Shown in pieces: positions 24,101 through 37,750 of a stretch of 64,000 bases of DNA. The stretch spans positions 2,574,501 to 2,638,500 of the forward strand of contig NC_037642.1 in the NCBI RefSeq assembly GCF_003254395.2, written 5' to 3'. The translations under genes and the position numbers were made by a program. This DNA comes from Apis mellifera (lineage: Eukaryota; Arthropoda; Insecta; Hymenoptera; Apidae). Positions within the stretch are counted from its first letter, which is position 1; the number at the start of each line of letters is the position of its first letter. Under the pieces are notes generated by a model. It worked only from the letters and a program-made list of their open reading frames with translations. It searched no databases and had not been told where the DNA came from.

Positions 24101-27100
24101 ATTTCTAAGAAAAGAGATATTCTAATGTTTCTAATTTTTTTGTAGATGACACGTATAGAAGACAATTTGATATTCTTTGCAAAGAAAAAAAAGTATTAAT
24201 CTGCATCTAGTTATGTCCACAAAATTAGTTTAGAAGAATTTTTAAAGTTGAAGTTTGTAAAATTTACGATATAATTCTCGAAAGATAAGGAGAATGAGCA
24301 TTAAAGTAGTGTTTCGCGTGTCCTTAACATTTTCAAGAGAGCATACGTGTAACACATTTTTAAAAATTATATGCAAGATGGCTGATTTAGTTAAATACTG
24401 TGAAATATGTTTTAGAGAAAGGAAAGAATATTGTGAAAAAAATAATTCTTACAGATTTTCTACAGATCGTACAGGAGGCCAATTTTAATTTTTCAACGCC
24501 AATCAACGTTACAAAAAATAGTATTCATTATTTCCCACAAAGAAAAATACCAAGCTATTAATATTCCAAAATCATTAAGTTGTTCAATAGACGTTTCAAC
24601 TTTCTTAGATTAAAAATATAAAAAATTTCCCTTCTTATCCTTCACACTTTCAAACATAAATCTTTGCACGTAATCAATAATCTTTTTTTTTTTTTTTAAG
24701 CATTGATATATTAAGAAAAATGAATCCATTTCGGACTGCATCTGGAAAAATTTTTTGCCATCAATAATATACCGTAAAACGAGATCCGATGAACCTTGCG
24801 CCCCCCTTTACGTATACGGCGTAAAGTTGGGGTTGAAAAAGAGGGGATGTAAAAAGTGTAAACGACGAGGAAGATTAAGAGAAAGGAGGAAGAGAGATGG
24901 AGGAGGAGGTACAAAGGAGACGACTTGATAGATGATCTAGGTAATTATTTGCGGGCCTTCGTCTACAGCTTTTTTTCCCTTTTTTTTTCATCCATTCCGT
25001 TCTTTCGCCTCCTCCCTCCCCCCGTATCGTCCTATTGCCCGGAACGAGGCATCGTCTTTCATCCACCACCACACTTCTTCGCCTCCGATCCCCATCCTCT
25101 TTCACGAGGTGTTCGCCTGTTCTACGAGATCGTAGCAAGCGCACACACACATACGCGCTTTTTCGCGCCATTTTCTTTTATCACCTGGCCGCATCACCTC
25201 TGGCTGACAGTATTTTCTCGAATGGATGGACGAGCCGTGGCCACTCGGCCGTAACCACCGGCCCTGATAAAGAACAATAGACAGGGAGCTCTTGCTCGTT
25301 GTCGCCATTCGATCCACCGTATTATTTCTTGTCTCGAATCGATCCCGACCGAATTGTTGAATTAAAAGAAAAGGATTAGAACGAGGTAGAATGGCGTTTC
25401 TTGTGGTAAAACACGGTTGATCGAAGTTATTTATGTTTGCAGATTGTGAGTGAATTGAAAATTGAAGGGATGATATGAAGAACAACACGAGGAAATTGGG
25501 AAAATATGCGTGGAAATGATAAGATTTTTATTTAAGTTATTTCTGTAAATTATTTGTGCATTGATTATTGGCAATGATATTATTATATGAGCAAGTTCTT
25601 TCAGGAAAAAATAAATTTTCCTGGACTATCCAACTCTAGATATAATCTAGAATAAATAAAGAAAAAATAAAAAATTGTTAATGTAATCTTTGAAAATGGA
25701 AGATGCTTGTAAAGCATTGTGGTATATGTATAGCAAGTTAAAGTATAATAATAATTTTCATAGTATTCAGTATGTGGACGTGTCTAGGAGTTTCCTAGTT
25801 TGTTTACAAATATTTCTGCGATTAATAAATCAGTATAATTAATGATCTACGATGTAATAATAGCTTTCTGGCAGTGTGATACATTGTGACGATGATATTT
25901 AGATAATTATATTATATGAAAATACGAAGGAGAGATTTTAGAGAGAATGAATTAAAATATATTCGATTGGACGTGTTTTTTCGTTTCTCCAAGAGGAGAG
26001 GCAATGCAAAGAAACCGCCAAGAAAAAGAAAGCAGAGAGGATAGCTTAAGGGCGGGAAAAGAAAAGATTTCAGCAATAAAAGATAGCATGCGGACATTTG
26101 AATAAAAGATATCATAAAAGGAGCAGGAAAAAAATAAGAGTAAAAGAGGGAGCATAAACGCAAGAGACAAAAGTTATCTCAAAGAACAAATGGAAAAGGT
26201 ATTCCAGAATGTATGCACGTAGCAATTTAATCTATCTGTAATTTGTAATTTTACTGATTGTTCTTCCCCTGCAATAATCGATTATTTATTATTTAATCAT
26301 AATCGAACCGTTATTAAAATTAGCAATTGTACGCTAATCAAAAATTTCCCATGGAAAATATTCGTAATTATGTTTGAAGGAATCGACCTTGCTGCCATCC
26401 GAAAATGCTTTTACGTTTATTTTCAAACATTTCAGAGCGTGAAATATGCGTCGATTTCAATATGTACTCAATATCTGCTTTTAATATTTTCATGATTGAA
26501 ATAAACAAGAAAGCTCAAAGGGAATTTGAAATATTTCTTTTACAACACGCCAATCCAATTTCCAATGAACAGAGGAACGAGTGCTGAATGTTTCACTCGA
26601 TAAAGTCAAATAAACTCTCAATTCCCGGCCAATTTCAATTTACAAGGAGTCGGGGAAAATGTAGCCCCCACTTAACCGTGCAGGCTACATTTTCCCTATC
26701 TGCTCGGCAAAGAAAAATATAACGTAATTTAATAATTCGTGTAACAATCGAGCGAGCGAGATGATTTCTGACTCTGAAATGAAACAAAGCAATTCAATAA
26801 ATTTCTTTCTTTCGTTCGTGGAAGCGATAAATATTTTGCTGCAACATATAAATTGCGTAAATTCCTATCTATATCCTCATTTTTTTTGAGAATTTAAATA
26901 GCATAATTTGAACAAAATTTATAAAAAAAAATAATGCCAATGTTAATACTTTCAGAGAGATCGTAAAGCGGAACGAAAAGCACTTGTTTTGACTGAAACA
27001 AGTATGCATGAAATTGAGATTTTTCAAATATAATAATTGATCGAAGGGGGAAAATGTAGCCTTTACATTCAAAAATATCTTTCAAATTTTATCAGCCTTT

Positions 27101-29185
27101 CGATTAATTTAAGATACAAAAAATTGCAACAAACGAATTAACATTCAAAAAGTATATAAAAATTTCACGACACGGAGAAATTCGTACACGAATATCGGAT
27201 TTCGTCTTAATATTTCATATTTTCATCGAATAAAGTTCACACTTTGTTTCCAACGAGAGAAAAAAAAAAATCCAAATTCCAGTCGGTGGTATCTCTCGAA
27301 CAAAATCCATATTTCACCGCAAAGGTTACTTTTCAGTTTCACATTTTAACGAGCAACTGCTTTCGTTTGGATCATAAATCACTCATGCGAGCGGACAATT
27401 CTGGTGTGGAGTGTCTTGAAAAACGGGACGGTTTAACAGAACAGTGGGGAAACGTTATTAAAATAAACTCTGTGTCTCTATCTGTGCGACAGGGGATGGA
27501 ATATTCTCTCCTTCCCATCGCGGATATGAAAATGGAAGCGAGCGGGGCGAGTTTTCCTTTTCGTGGACGAGTTTCCAATGGTCCAGCATGGGAAAATCCA
27601 CGGGGAGTGGGTTTATTAAAATTCCATCCCGGATCGTGATCACGCAACAAGGGAAATAATCTCAGGGAGACAAGACCCTCCTTGCGTTTTCTTCGGATTA
27701 GAATTTTTGTGTTGCGGAAAGCCAGGATTACGACGCTGCTGTTTGATCAACCATGCAACCTTTGAGCATTCGTTAAAATCGTTTGGACCATTTGGAATAT
27801 CGTCCACATTCCATTAAGCATGATCATTAATCAATTGGCACCAATTGTTACGTTTTAATCGTAGAATATTTTCTTTCAACCCTTTTCTTCTTTTCTCATT
27901 GATTCCATGTGAACCAAATATTCTACACGAGTTTCAGAATAAATGAATATTCTTTTTTCTATGGAAAGTATATTTCTACAATTCTAAGAAACAGAATACA
28001 TAATATATTCTCCCTTATTTCAACCTTATTATTCTCGAAGCAATATTTCCTAATTAACGACGTGCAGTAAACGTGTAATCTAGCATAACTGGGCCCAGTT
28101 TTAATATCAAAGATTCGTGAAAGAGTCGATAAAAATCATAAGCTATAAGAAGAAAGAAAATGGAAGGAAACGATAGATTCATTAGTGAAATGGAAGCGTG
28201 GCGGCGCTATTGTCGCGATAGGGGGCCACACGCACGGAATACCGTGTAATAATTCAGCGTGGCGGAATTGGTAATGGCGTACGAGGACGAAGACCATACC
28301 GAATTTCCGTGGTGGCGATGCGCCACGATTGAACGTGACCCAGTTTCCCCAGTTTCCACTCTTCCATCCCTGTACGCGAAACATTAATGAGTCTGGCAAC
28401 TCGCGGCTGCGAGTATTGCGTTCTATCACCGAGAAAGGATCAACGCCGGATGCTTTAATTATCCTAATACGCCCGTTATCCGTCGAAGAATCGAGGACTT
28501 TAGCTCGAGATTTTAAGTTAAGATCGTAATATCCGCTCGGCGGATTAGCTGGGAAAGGGCGTTTCTAATTGACCAGTCGCGAGAGATATTAGTAATTTTA
28601 CCGTTTTCCGAGGAAATTAGCGTTTCGTATCAAAGTAAGTGGCTTCGATGGGGAAGTTATTGCAGGATTATGCGGTAAAAATTAGCTACGATAACTGTTC
28701 AACCCCGTGAAACTGGTTTATCTTATAAGGGAATATAGTCGAAACGAATGGAAATTCTTGTTTTAATGAAAATTTGTACGTATGTGTAACGGGTTATACG
28801 TACGTGGGACAATCTTTTTCATCAGGAAAATCTCTTTTCCATTCTCATTCTCTTTTTAATGCTTTGAATATAAATTTTGAGAATATCTTTTTAACAAGAT
28901 GATGGAGCAATGCTCGAATACTTTTTATAAATTTAAATTTCCATTAATAATTTTATTTATAGTATTCGTAGAAGAAATAATTGTGAAAATTTTCCAATTT
29001 ATTATATCTAAGTTTCGAATTCTAATTTAAATATAAATTTCGTATGGATTGCACGATGAATAAATACAACGAAGGGGGAGGAATCATGGAATGATTAGAA
29101 ATAGAAATGGAGCCACTAAATTTCGGGGGGAAACAGAGGAATTAGACGCGTCAAGGGGTTTCTGGCAATTTGTCGCGAGTGCCGC
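21195..29185. other. Non-coding stretch with several GC islands
   Basis: No gene is supported. Islands lie at about 22,210-22,640, 24,780-25,300, 27,340-27,760 and 28,160-28,720. Each is open in two or more frames on both strands, without consistent splice sites, which suits conserved non-coding or regulatory DNA better than exons. Notable small items are the palindrome CTGCTAGCAG at 22551-22560, a G-rich tract at 21473-21516, and GTGACCCAGTTTC near 28335 (shared in reverse with 55.63 kb). Confidence 0.55.
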
Positions 29186-29461
29186 ATGCGCCACTACAAA
29201 ATTGCAGGCCCAGCGCGTTATTATGAACTTTCGCGTGTCGTGAACAGTTGCCTCGAAACAAATGCCGCTAGGCTAAGGAGAAATTCGGTGTATAGAGCGC
29301 AAATGTGGTGGGGATTGCCATACGTAACACGAGCCACGACCGCGAAACGTGATCGTTCGACCGCCTTGGTGTACCGAGAACTGAAATTCCCATTCATTCA
29401 CGGTCCACGACACCATGGAATCTGTTTTAAATGGGAAGATGCGTATTATCTTGCCTCATAA
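29186..29461 (+). CDS. Small ORF of 91 codons in a GC island, doubtful
   Basis: The ATG at 29186 opens 91 codons with balanced composition, many Arg and Tyr, and an aromatic C terminus (CFKWEDAYYLAS). There is no signal peptide, no membrane segment and no known domain. An AG at about 29,207-29,208 could be an acceptor. No donor or partner exon is evident, and similar open frames occur in other islands here. Confidence 0.13.
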   Translation: MRHYKIAGPARYYELSRVVNSCLETNAARLRRNSVYRAQMWWGLPYVTRATTAKRDRSTALVYRELKFPFIHGPRHHGICFKWEDAYYLAS

Positions 29462-29824
29462 CTGATTCTTTTATTGTTGGTAAATTATTTCCGTTTGCAA
29501 AATATCTTTGCTTGGAAATGTGACATAATTACGATTTTAATGGAAATGATTTTGAATCGTTTCGAATTGGAAAAGAAATTCTATTTATAAAAAGTATTTT
29601 TATAAACTATGATTAATGATCGATATAAATTGTTGAGAATTTTCTACTGTCTATTTAATCTCAAGTATTTTATTTTAATAAATTTTAAATAAATTTCGTT
29701 CACAATATGAGAAAGTATAAAATTTATTTGTATCCACAAGCAAGTTATTAGAGAAACTTTTCCAATTTTTGGATTAGAATAGTTAGAAATAGACGATATG
29801 CTAGAGAAATCTGTATCTTTTAAG

Positions 29825-29872
29825 TTTTGGATCAAACTTGAGGGTTATACAAGTTTGAAGTTTGATCCAAAA
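29825..29872. ncRNA. Perfect 15-bp foldback, miRNA-precursor-like
   Basis: TTTTGGATCAAACTT (29825-29839) is the exact reverse complement of AAGTTTGATCCAAAA (29858-29872), with an 18-base loop. TCTGT (29810-29814) and ACAGA (29876-29880) can add 5 bp beyond an internal loop. This shape and size fit a small-RNA precursor, but a recent snap-back duplication would look the same. The sequence matches no miRNA I know. Confidence 0.35.
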
Positions 29873-29880
29873 GCCACAGA

Positions 29881-32800
29881 GGATTATTAAATTTTCAATA
29901 CTTTATCAAACATCATGATCTGGGCAAAATTTCAATTATACTTTCCATCAAGACGAAAATTTACAACAGAAACTATTTCAAGTTACTAGTGGAAATCAAC
30001 TATGATGGACATTTTAATTCTAACAATAAAATCAATAGTTTTTTAGATAGAAACATTCTTTTGCATATTATGCAGCAATTTTTGTGGAAAATATATTATA
30101 TTAAATGTTATATTTAATATAATAGATTCATTTGAATGATTACACGTCTAAAATTCAATAAAAATTGAAACAAGCAAGCAAATATAATAACATTCAAAAT
30201 AAACAAAATTCAAAATAATCCAATATTCCTATTTCTCTAAAGTGTAATCTCAAAATTGATTTAATTATCTGATTATATTATAAAAATTTACATCACACGA
30301 GGATATTAAAAATCTACATTTATAAATGTAACAGATAATTAAAAAAATATTTCATACGAAAAGAAAAAAATTTATTTGCAAAGAGTAGCTCGTTTGATAT
30401 TCAAAATTTTCAAACATTTCCAAAAATTGCTGCAATATTCCGTCATCGTCAGAGAGAGGATCGACCAAAATAGCGTCCACAATCGCAGAAACAGACAGGC
30501 AAGCATATTAATTTGACAGGGGCCGTGGAGCATCCCCTTGTGGCTCGTTACATACTCTAAAGATCGCCGCTATCTCTATTTTCTCCATGAATTCCTCTTT
30601 TCTCGCCCATTTCTGCGATTCTCTCCCCCTCTCTTCCTCTCACATCGCTAGACCATTTGCCCAGAAACACGTGTAATCGACTTACTGTCAATTAGATCAC
30701 CATTTAATTGGTTCAATCTCTGCAAGGCCTTCGTTTTACATTGACGAAGATTTCATTTTACATTTTGATTGTCAAAAATACGAGTGCCATCGATCCAAGT
30801 ATTTTACATATCTTAATAACATTATAATTATATTATTTTATATTAGAAAAAACAGAAAATATTATTTGTTTAATACTAATCATCCCCTAAACTCGTTCAT
30901 CAATAAAAATTCCATTACGATTAATTACAACATCAACAGATGTAATTCACTCATGAACAGTTCCATCCCTAGGTATCAAAGTTGATGCAGTTCCAGGACG
31001 AATTAATCAATTAAACTTATTTATTAATTAGAAAACGTCCCGGAATTTTCTTTGGTCAATGCTCAGAAATTTGTGTTTACAATTATAGTTGAATCAACTT
31101 CATTCTAATATTTTTTATCTGTTTGTTGATAATCGAATAAAAAATTCATGTATTATCGAAACCTACTTTCTTGATCTAATCGTTTCTTATTAATGTTTCT
31201 TTGAAGAGGAAGCTAAAGAGACTAAAATCTTTTCTTCGTGAGAAATAATAGAGGAAGGAGAATTGGAACGAATACGATACACTGTGATATCTTTCTTAAT
31301 ATTCTAACTTCCTTCCAAATCCTTACTAAAAATTAATATTCTCATCGTTTTTTCTTCTTCTCTTTTTTCTTCTCTTTCCCTCGAAAAGATTTTCCATGTT
31401 TACGAATAAACGAAGAACCGAAATTAAAAATCAAATCGATAAAATTGCTCTCCTTTCGACAATTACAAATAATCGTATCGTAATTTCGTTTCTATATCTC
31501 TTCAATTCGAGGATGAAAGACAAAGAAGGAAGATAGGGGAAGAATGAAGAGGAAACGACGCTCCGTTCGCGGAGTAAAGAAGGAAAGGATCTCATTAACG
31601 ATACGAAATTAGTGGTAGCCGGTAATAGCCGATGAAGGGTGGCGTGGAAAGTTTCGAAGCGATACCACGTGACCGATATTATCAGAGAATTAAATTTTTC
31701 CGAATAATTTAGCCCTGTTTCCGGAGTGGTTCCGCGCTACTTTCTTAATTACTTGGCGCGTTTTTTTCCGCCGGGTAATCCGGCGAAAAATTCCAAGTGG
31801 ATCGAAGAAAGTTCCGAATAGGGGGCGGCCCGTGTACCATTTTTCCATCGATGAAACGAACGAACGATCAATTAAGCACGGACGATTTAATTGGTTTCGC
31901 GCCTTTTAAAAAAAATCTTGACCCGATATCCAGCGGAAGAAACGGGCGGATCATTCGTGAAATTTCATCAGGAGGGGAGGAGGAGGGGGGAGGAAGAGAA
32001 AGAGAGTCAAAAGATACCTCGGTTGGCAATTTGAATGTGATTCCAATTCGTTGGAATTAAAAAAGATTGAATTGAAATTAGTCTTTCTTCGAAAGAAATA
32101 TCTGTTTTTTTTTTCTTGTCTTCGAAGAAATTATTTTATCTGACAATAAAAATCGGATTTGGAATGAAATATGTCTCTGATGATAATCTGAATGATAACA
32201 CTGAAAGTTGTACCACTCGTGATATCATTTATAGAAGACGATTAATTGATCAATGAGAATAACTTGCGATGTCCACAGCGACGAGTCAATTTGTGTTTGA
32301 AGTTCATTCCCAAAATGTGTTGAACGTTCGAAATTCGAAGAAGTGCAACTATTTGTGCAGCTGCGACTGTTTCGAGGGGTGTTTGCACGCGTTAGAGGTA
32401 TTTGACACATGGTAAAGTACATTCACACACGCGTACATAGATACAGTGTTGTATTGAATGGCACTGTGTGAATCGAGAGATTTGAAATTTTACTCGAAAA
32501 TCCGATATTCCAATTTGCACGGAATATTATTTCATATTGTTTCAGGCTTGGATAAGACGTGTGAAATTGATGGATAATCGAAGGATCGAAAGCAAGGATG
32601 GCTCGTTAGTTTTTGTGAAAAAAATTAATTCCCACAAAATTAGACATAAATTAACCTTAAATTAACTCTTATTGTTATTTGTCAATTTTTAATATATTAT
32701 TGTTGAATTTATATTAACAATTATGTGATCATGAAATTTTTCTTGCTAATGAATAAAAAAAATTTCATTTTATAATCTTCATGTTATAGTTTTAAGATAG

Positions 32801-33033
32801 ATACATATCTTAAAGCTATTATTTCATTTAGAAATGAAAGAATTGATCAAGCAATAACACAAAACAATATTGTATCTGTTAATCCAAATTAAATATCTCA
32901 GATTTTTTCGAAACCTAGAACAAGATACAAAAATAAATCTGAAAGTAAAAGAGCCAAATTTTATCTGTGAAAATTTTTTAAAGATATTTTATTTAAAATT
33001 ATCGACGTAATTGAAAGATAAAATAAACAATGT
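29881..33033. other. AT-rich non-coding stretch
   Basis: No gene is supported. GC-richer parts lie at about 30,440-30,660 and 31,540-32,030; the latter carries a GGAGGAGGGGGGAGG purine tract near 31,975-31,995. Confidence 0.6.
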
Positions 33034-33282
33034 ATGATCTATGATCCGTTTATTCTGTATCAAAGCAAAAGCAAATCCGAGAAGAAACTTTTTTCCCTCG
33101 ACGAAGATAAGTTGAAAATGCGAAGAACAAATCGAACGTGTTACGTAGTGTATTGCGTCAAGCTGAGAAGAAAGGACACAAAGGTTCAAAGAAAAGAGGA
33201 TCATTGGGATAGTATTTTCAACTTTTACAGAGATATCGGAGAAAACACGATGAAGATACACCTTTACGAAACTTTATATTGA
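33034..33282 (+). CDS. Small ORF of 82 codons, doubtful
   Basis: The ATG at 33034 opens 82 codons encoding a basic, Lys/Arg-rich, probably soluble peptide, with segments such as SEKKLFSLDEDKLKMRRTNR and a tail FYRDIGENTMKIHLYETLY. Composition is unlike the surrounding AT-rich DNA translated at random, but no promoter, splice site or domain supports it. The opposite strand is also open across most of it. Confidence 0.13.
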   Translation: MIYDPFILYQSKSKSEKKLFSLDEDKLKMRRTNRTCYVVYCVKLRRKDTKVQRKEDHWDSIFNFYRDIGENTMKIHLYETLY

Positions 33283-33289
33283 TTCCTCT

Positions 33290-35679
33290 CAAGGTTATAA
33301 AAATTCTGTCCTTTTTTTCGAATATATTTATGAGATAAACACGTCAAAAATGATAAAAAAAAAAAAGAGAACTTGGAGAATTTTACTCGACACAAAATTA
33401 TCGAAGCTTACTTTTTATATAAATAAATTAATCCATTGAAAATCGAACACAAAAATAAAGAATGAAGATGCAACGACAATTTTATAATATTAAATAATTC
33501 CAAAAAATTAATTCATCGAATAAACTCGAGAAATTAAACTCGAAATTCATTGTCGTTGATGAAAAAAATCAGCGAGCCAAGAATCGTTTAAAAATTCAAC
33601 GTCCCCGTTCTCTCCGTTAACCCGTTAAGGTTAAAAAAAATAGCTATCTCTCGATCTGCCCTATTTTCCTGAACAAAAAAAAAAAAAAAAAAAAAATTGT
33701 AAAGCGTGGGTCAGATCATCTCGAATGGGTCGAGAAAAAGGAACGAACTCCGTACTCCTCCGGTGGAGGGAGGGGGTGTAAAGCTGTGCCCGTATCGATC
33801 GGGGATATAAAGCTTTGAAGTGCATGCAAACACAGGTCTCAGGAAACGGGGAAAATACGCGAACAATTCCGTATATCGCGCCGTTAACTGTATCAGCCTT
33901 GTCCCTGCAAAGCCTCTTACGTATAATTAGCCTCGACTATCGTTACACCGTGTCTAGTTAACGTACGGTGATGCACAATGGTTATTAATAACTTAATCCC
34001 TCTTTTGAGACCGTTGATCGGTACGATGAAAAAGATTTCGTGGCTGTTTCATCCGTTCGTTTAATTCAGTGATTTCACGATTCTTCTTTTTCTCTTCTCG
34101 TTTCGAATCAATGAAAAAAATTAACTTTGCGTAAAATACACGGAATTGTTTCCATTTGTTTGCAATTGAAATATTATATCTCTTTCGAGAAATGAACGAA
34201 CGATGGAGAATTTAATTCGTCTTTAAATCATTGAAGATAAGATTGTGCAAAGCTTGATAATGTAAGAGATATGTTAAAGTAACAAATTCTCATCAAAATA
34301 TTATTGCACTGCCAAGAAACAAACAAGATCCATAAGCTCACTTTATTATTAAATAATTCTATTGGAGGGATGAAGTATTCCCTCAAAGATAAATGATTGA
34401 GCATTACGAATTTTGAATATAATTAATGTAACCACGATAAACTTGAAAACTTGAAAGGTTACGAATTTTTTCACGACGCATAAATAACTTCATCACGTTC
34501 GCAGGTTACAAAATTACGATGCTCGATCGAAGGTATGAAAGTTTCACGGAAAAGTATGAAACGTGGGAGAATGAATATATTTTTCGCGAAAAAATACAAA
34601 ACACGTTATATCACGAGAAAGCAACTAACGCTTACTCTCGATATTCGCGTATATCACGATCTGATACCGTAATCGCCTCCAACTCACGCGATACTGAATC
34701 CATCCACGCAATTTGCAACGATCGTTTTTCACAACAATTTAATTTATACCCCCTCGATGCAAAAATTACTCTGGTAAAACTCGCGTCTGTCGATCAGTAA
34801 TCAATCGGTTCTATCCGCGTGTTCCACAAAACTTTCGTTTAATCTGGATTCAGATTCATAAATTCCCTTTTTTTTTTACCAATTCCTTGACGCGAAAGCG
34901 AAATATCTATAACTACCTGTCAACAACTATTGTCGTTTATCGAATCGTTTATGAATTTTTGAATATTTCGCGATGCTATTAATTTTGAATGAAATCGACG
35001 ATAAGAGCAACATTTCTTTGAGGACAATGTTCCTCTTCCGTTTTTTCAACGAGATAAACCCGTACTGGGCCGTGACATTTTCCCGGTTTCGGGATTTTCT
35101 TAATTCTCGGACGGCCGACCCTTGGATTGGACAGCTTACGAGCGGACTGCGGACTTTTATGCAAATTTGGATAGCGCATCGAAATACGTCAAAATATGCA
35201 AAATGTATGCAAAGTATAAATATATGCAGAACAGAGATAAATTGCGCGATATTTTATGTTACGAGTGGGATTTTTTCTTTTTTTTTTTTTTTTTTGATAT
35301 TTCACCGATGCTACAAAAATGAAATAAATGGCGTAATTGGAAATTTGCAAATTTTTAGATATAACGTAAGTGTTGCAGTGGAATCTCTGGGAACGTGTAT
35401 AAACGTTTTTAATTTTTCGAATGTCTACTAGCTTTCTCGAATTGATTTCGTTTATTTTCTACTTTTCATGATTCTTCGTTGTGTTCAAAATTTAGAATTT
35501 TTATCCATTGAAGAAGTGATACGAGATGATGTGAATATATAGAAGAAAAGATGAGATTTTTACAAAAAAACAACAATTTTAATATTTTTAAACAATTTCT
35601 ATAATAAATGAGAATAAAACTGTAATCTTCTCGAGCTCAAAATTTATCTTAAGCATGAAAATTAAAATACGACTCGTTA
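33290..35679. other. Non-coding stretch, island at 33.6-34.03 kb
   Basis: No gene is supported. A 24-base A run lies near 33,674-33,697. The island at 33,720-33,960 contains TATAAAG (33806-33812) and CTCAGG 35 bases downstream, a weak promoter-like pair. An open frame at 34519-34800 follows a cttcatcacgttcgcag acceptor-like sequence, but has no domain or donor. Confidence 0.55.
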
Positions 35680-35994
35680 TTGAATTATTTATTTGAAAAA
35701 TTTGTCGTATATAGATCGTGGATCGATACATCGATCGCGAAGGAACCAAAACACAATGACGATTCACACGCTTCCTCGATTCGTGACACAACATCAACAA
35801 ATAAAGGAAAATTGACGTATTGGTTGGAAGGGGAATATAGAGATGTCGAAGCCTGCGAAATGTCGGCTGGTCTCTCAAATCGAATCACCTCCCTTGTGTA
35901 TCTCGGAGAAGAGTTGTTTTTGCGGGAAAAGGATGGAGAGATAACAATATTCGATCGCGTTACAAAGGAAATTTGGTTATGCTCGTCAATCTAA
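35680..35994 (+). CDS. Open frame faintly like a DPP-type beta-propeller start
   Basis: The frame is open for 104 codons without an early ATG, then stops at TAA (35992-35994). The second half reads WLEGEYRDVEAC and later SLVYLGEELFLREKDGEIT, then IFDRVTKEIWL. The order of an L-x-G-x-[FY]-R block, then a [D/G]-x-E-x-[LF] strand, a DG turn, a FD strand and a T-K turn is what I associate with the first blade of the N-terminal propeller in dipeptidyl peptidase IV/10-type proteins. This is a resemblance by eye only. No strong acceptor or donor frames it, and it ends in a stop, so it could be a decayed exon or chance. No catalytic region is present. Confidence 0.15.
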   Translation: MNYLFEKFVVYRSWIDTSIAKEPKHNDDSHASSIRDTTSTNKGKLTYWLEGEYRDVEACEMSAGLSNRITSLVYLGEELFLREKDGEITIFDRVTKEIWLCSSI

Positions 35995-37750
35995 TATCAC
36001 AAGCGAGGCGTAAAGAAAAATAAAGAGCAGAAGAAATAAAAGTATTTGTTGATAAATACGATAAGAGAGATTCCTTTTTTTTTGTCCCCTGAGAAGAGAT
36101 ACAATTTAATTCTGCCGTGTTTATTTTGATGATTGAAATACTTGTAGCTTGCCCGATATTGCTCGACATCGTGTATCTATTTTAAAATTAAACCTCAAAT
36201 GTTTGGATTGATCCAATTAAAAATGATAAGACGATAAACTCTTCTCTTTCTATTCCTTATTCAGAATATTTAATAGCATAATAGATTTCTGTTAAAATTA
36301 TCGAGTTTCGAAAATTTCCTTAAATATTAATTAATTTCTCGCAACAACAATTTTCTGAATTGAATTAAATCATCGACAAGCCGAGGATTTTTCACCTAAC
36401 AATTATTTTTTAATATACGCCAACTCAAATTGCAGCAAGATAAGAAAAAACCACCGGCCAATCCTCTTCTCTAATTAATTCATAAAATCCTGAACACTTT
36501 GAGTATAACTCCGGGAAATTTGTCGCGTAATTTAAATCATGTTCAACACGTTACAATAGAAAAATTCATTTCTCTCCCTCCTCCCGTTTCAAAGGGTGTA
36601 TAACCTAGCAGGCGATAAATTTTCTCCCACGTTGTTTTAATCTCCTTTCCAACTACTATTAATATCCCGTAAGAACGTCGCAGAGAAAGGAAAAAATTGC
36701 TCGTTGTTTATCAGTTCCGCGAAATAAAACTCTCTCTCTCTTTCTCTCTGCTCGAGGAATATTCGACGAAGGAAGTGTAAACAAAAAAGGGGTAAGGTAT
36801 TCGTCTCGATATGAAGAAGCCTAGTGGAAGCAACGATGAATTCACGAAAGGAAGAGAGAGAATGAAAAGAAAGAAAAAAGATAAAAAAAAGTAGAGATAA
36901 TACCTCGTTTTCGTAGAATAAGCCAGCTGGTAGGAAATGGAACAACGTAATCCCATTTCGACTTTCTTCCTTTCTATTCTACCGCGAGGAAAGAGTTACT
37001 AATGAGTAGAATGGCGGAAACCGCGACGAGAGAATATGCAATTCCCTCCGCCATTGCCTCTTAATTGCACCGGTAGAACGAAGAGCAGCGGTGTCTTGAA
37101 TTTTTATCTCGAGGTTGGAGGGTTGGAACATCCTCCTCCATCGATTAGTTACGTCGAATAAATAAAGGGGATATTTATTTATTCATATTTCTTCAATTGT
37201 TATTTAAAGATTGTCACAGTTTGGATTTGTTCTTTTACGTCGTATGCAAGTAAGTGTTAATTTACGTATTATACGAGTTTGAATAGGGTTGATGATTTTG
37301 TGAATTGAATTTCACCTGAAATTGAACCTGATTTGATATTCAAAACGGTGCCCGTTTTCTGAGTAAATAAAAAGCTTGTTTCTGTGTATACATCTCCTGG
37401 TATGAGTTTAAACAGAATGAAATATCACGGAGTTTACACTTTTCATTTTTTAACGATGTCGTTCTTTTATCTTCTTTTAAATGATAATTGCACAGTCTTG
37501 ATTTTACGACGAGGGAATCAATGATGGATCGATGACAAAGCATTGCATTGATTAAAAAGTATGAATTTAGAGAATTACAATTCTCGAGACATGATAATTG
37601 TTATAGTTCCAATTTAATTTTTTATTCTCTCCTATACAATTCTTCTTGCACAATTCTTTTAAGGATTATTTCAACTGTCACTTCGACTGAGATAAATCTT
37701 CACGTATTAAAGATTGTTAAAGAATCCAGTATCGAATTCTTAAACGTATC
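35995..37750. other. Non-coding stretch with a CT microsatellite
   Basis: No gene is supported. A (TC)n tract lies at about 36730-36750, and the overlapping long minus-strand frames at 36,637-36,956 run through it. A GC-richer piece lies at about 37,000-37,140. Confidence 0.6.

Noticed and set aside
27244..27650. 131-codon plus and 92-codon minus ORFs
   Set aside because: Mutually overlapping frames in a GC island. An inverted repeat GGGATGGAAT/ATTCCATCCC (27493 and 27621) is too widely spaced to interpret.
33806..33845. TATAAAG with a downstream CTCAGG
   Set aside because: Spacing of 35 bases is long and no gene follows.
34519..34800. 93-codon ORF after an acceptor-like site
   Set aside because: No donor, no domain; not above chance for 64 kb.
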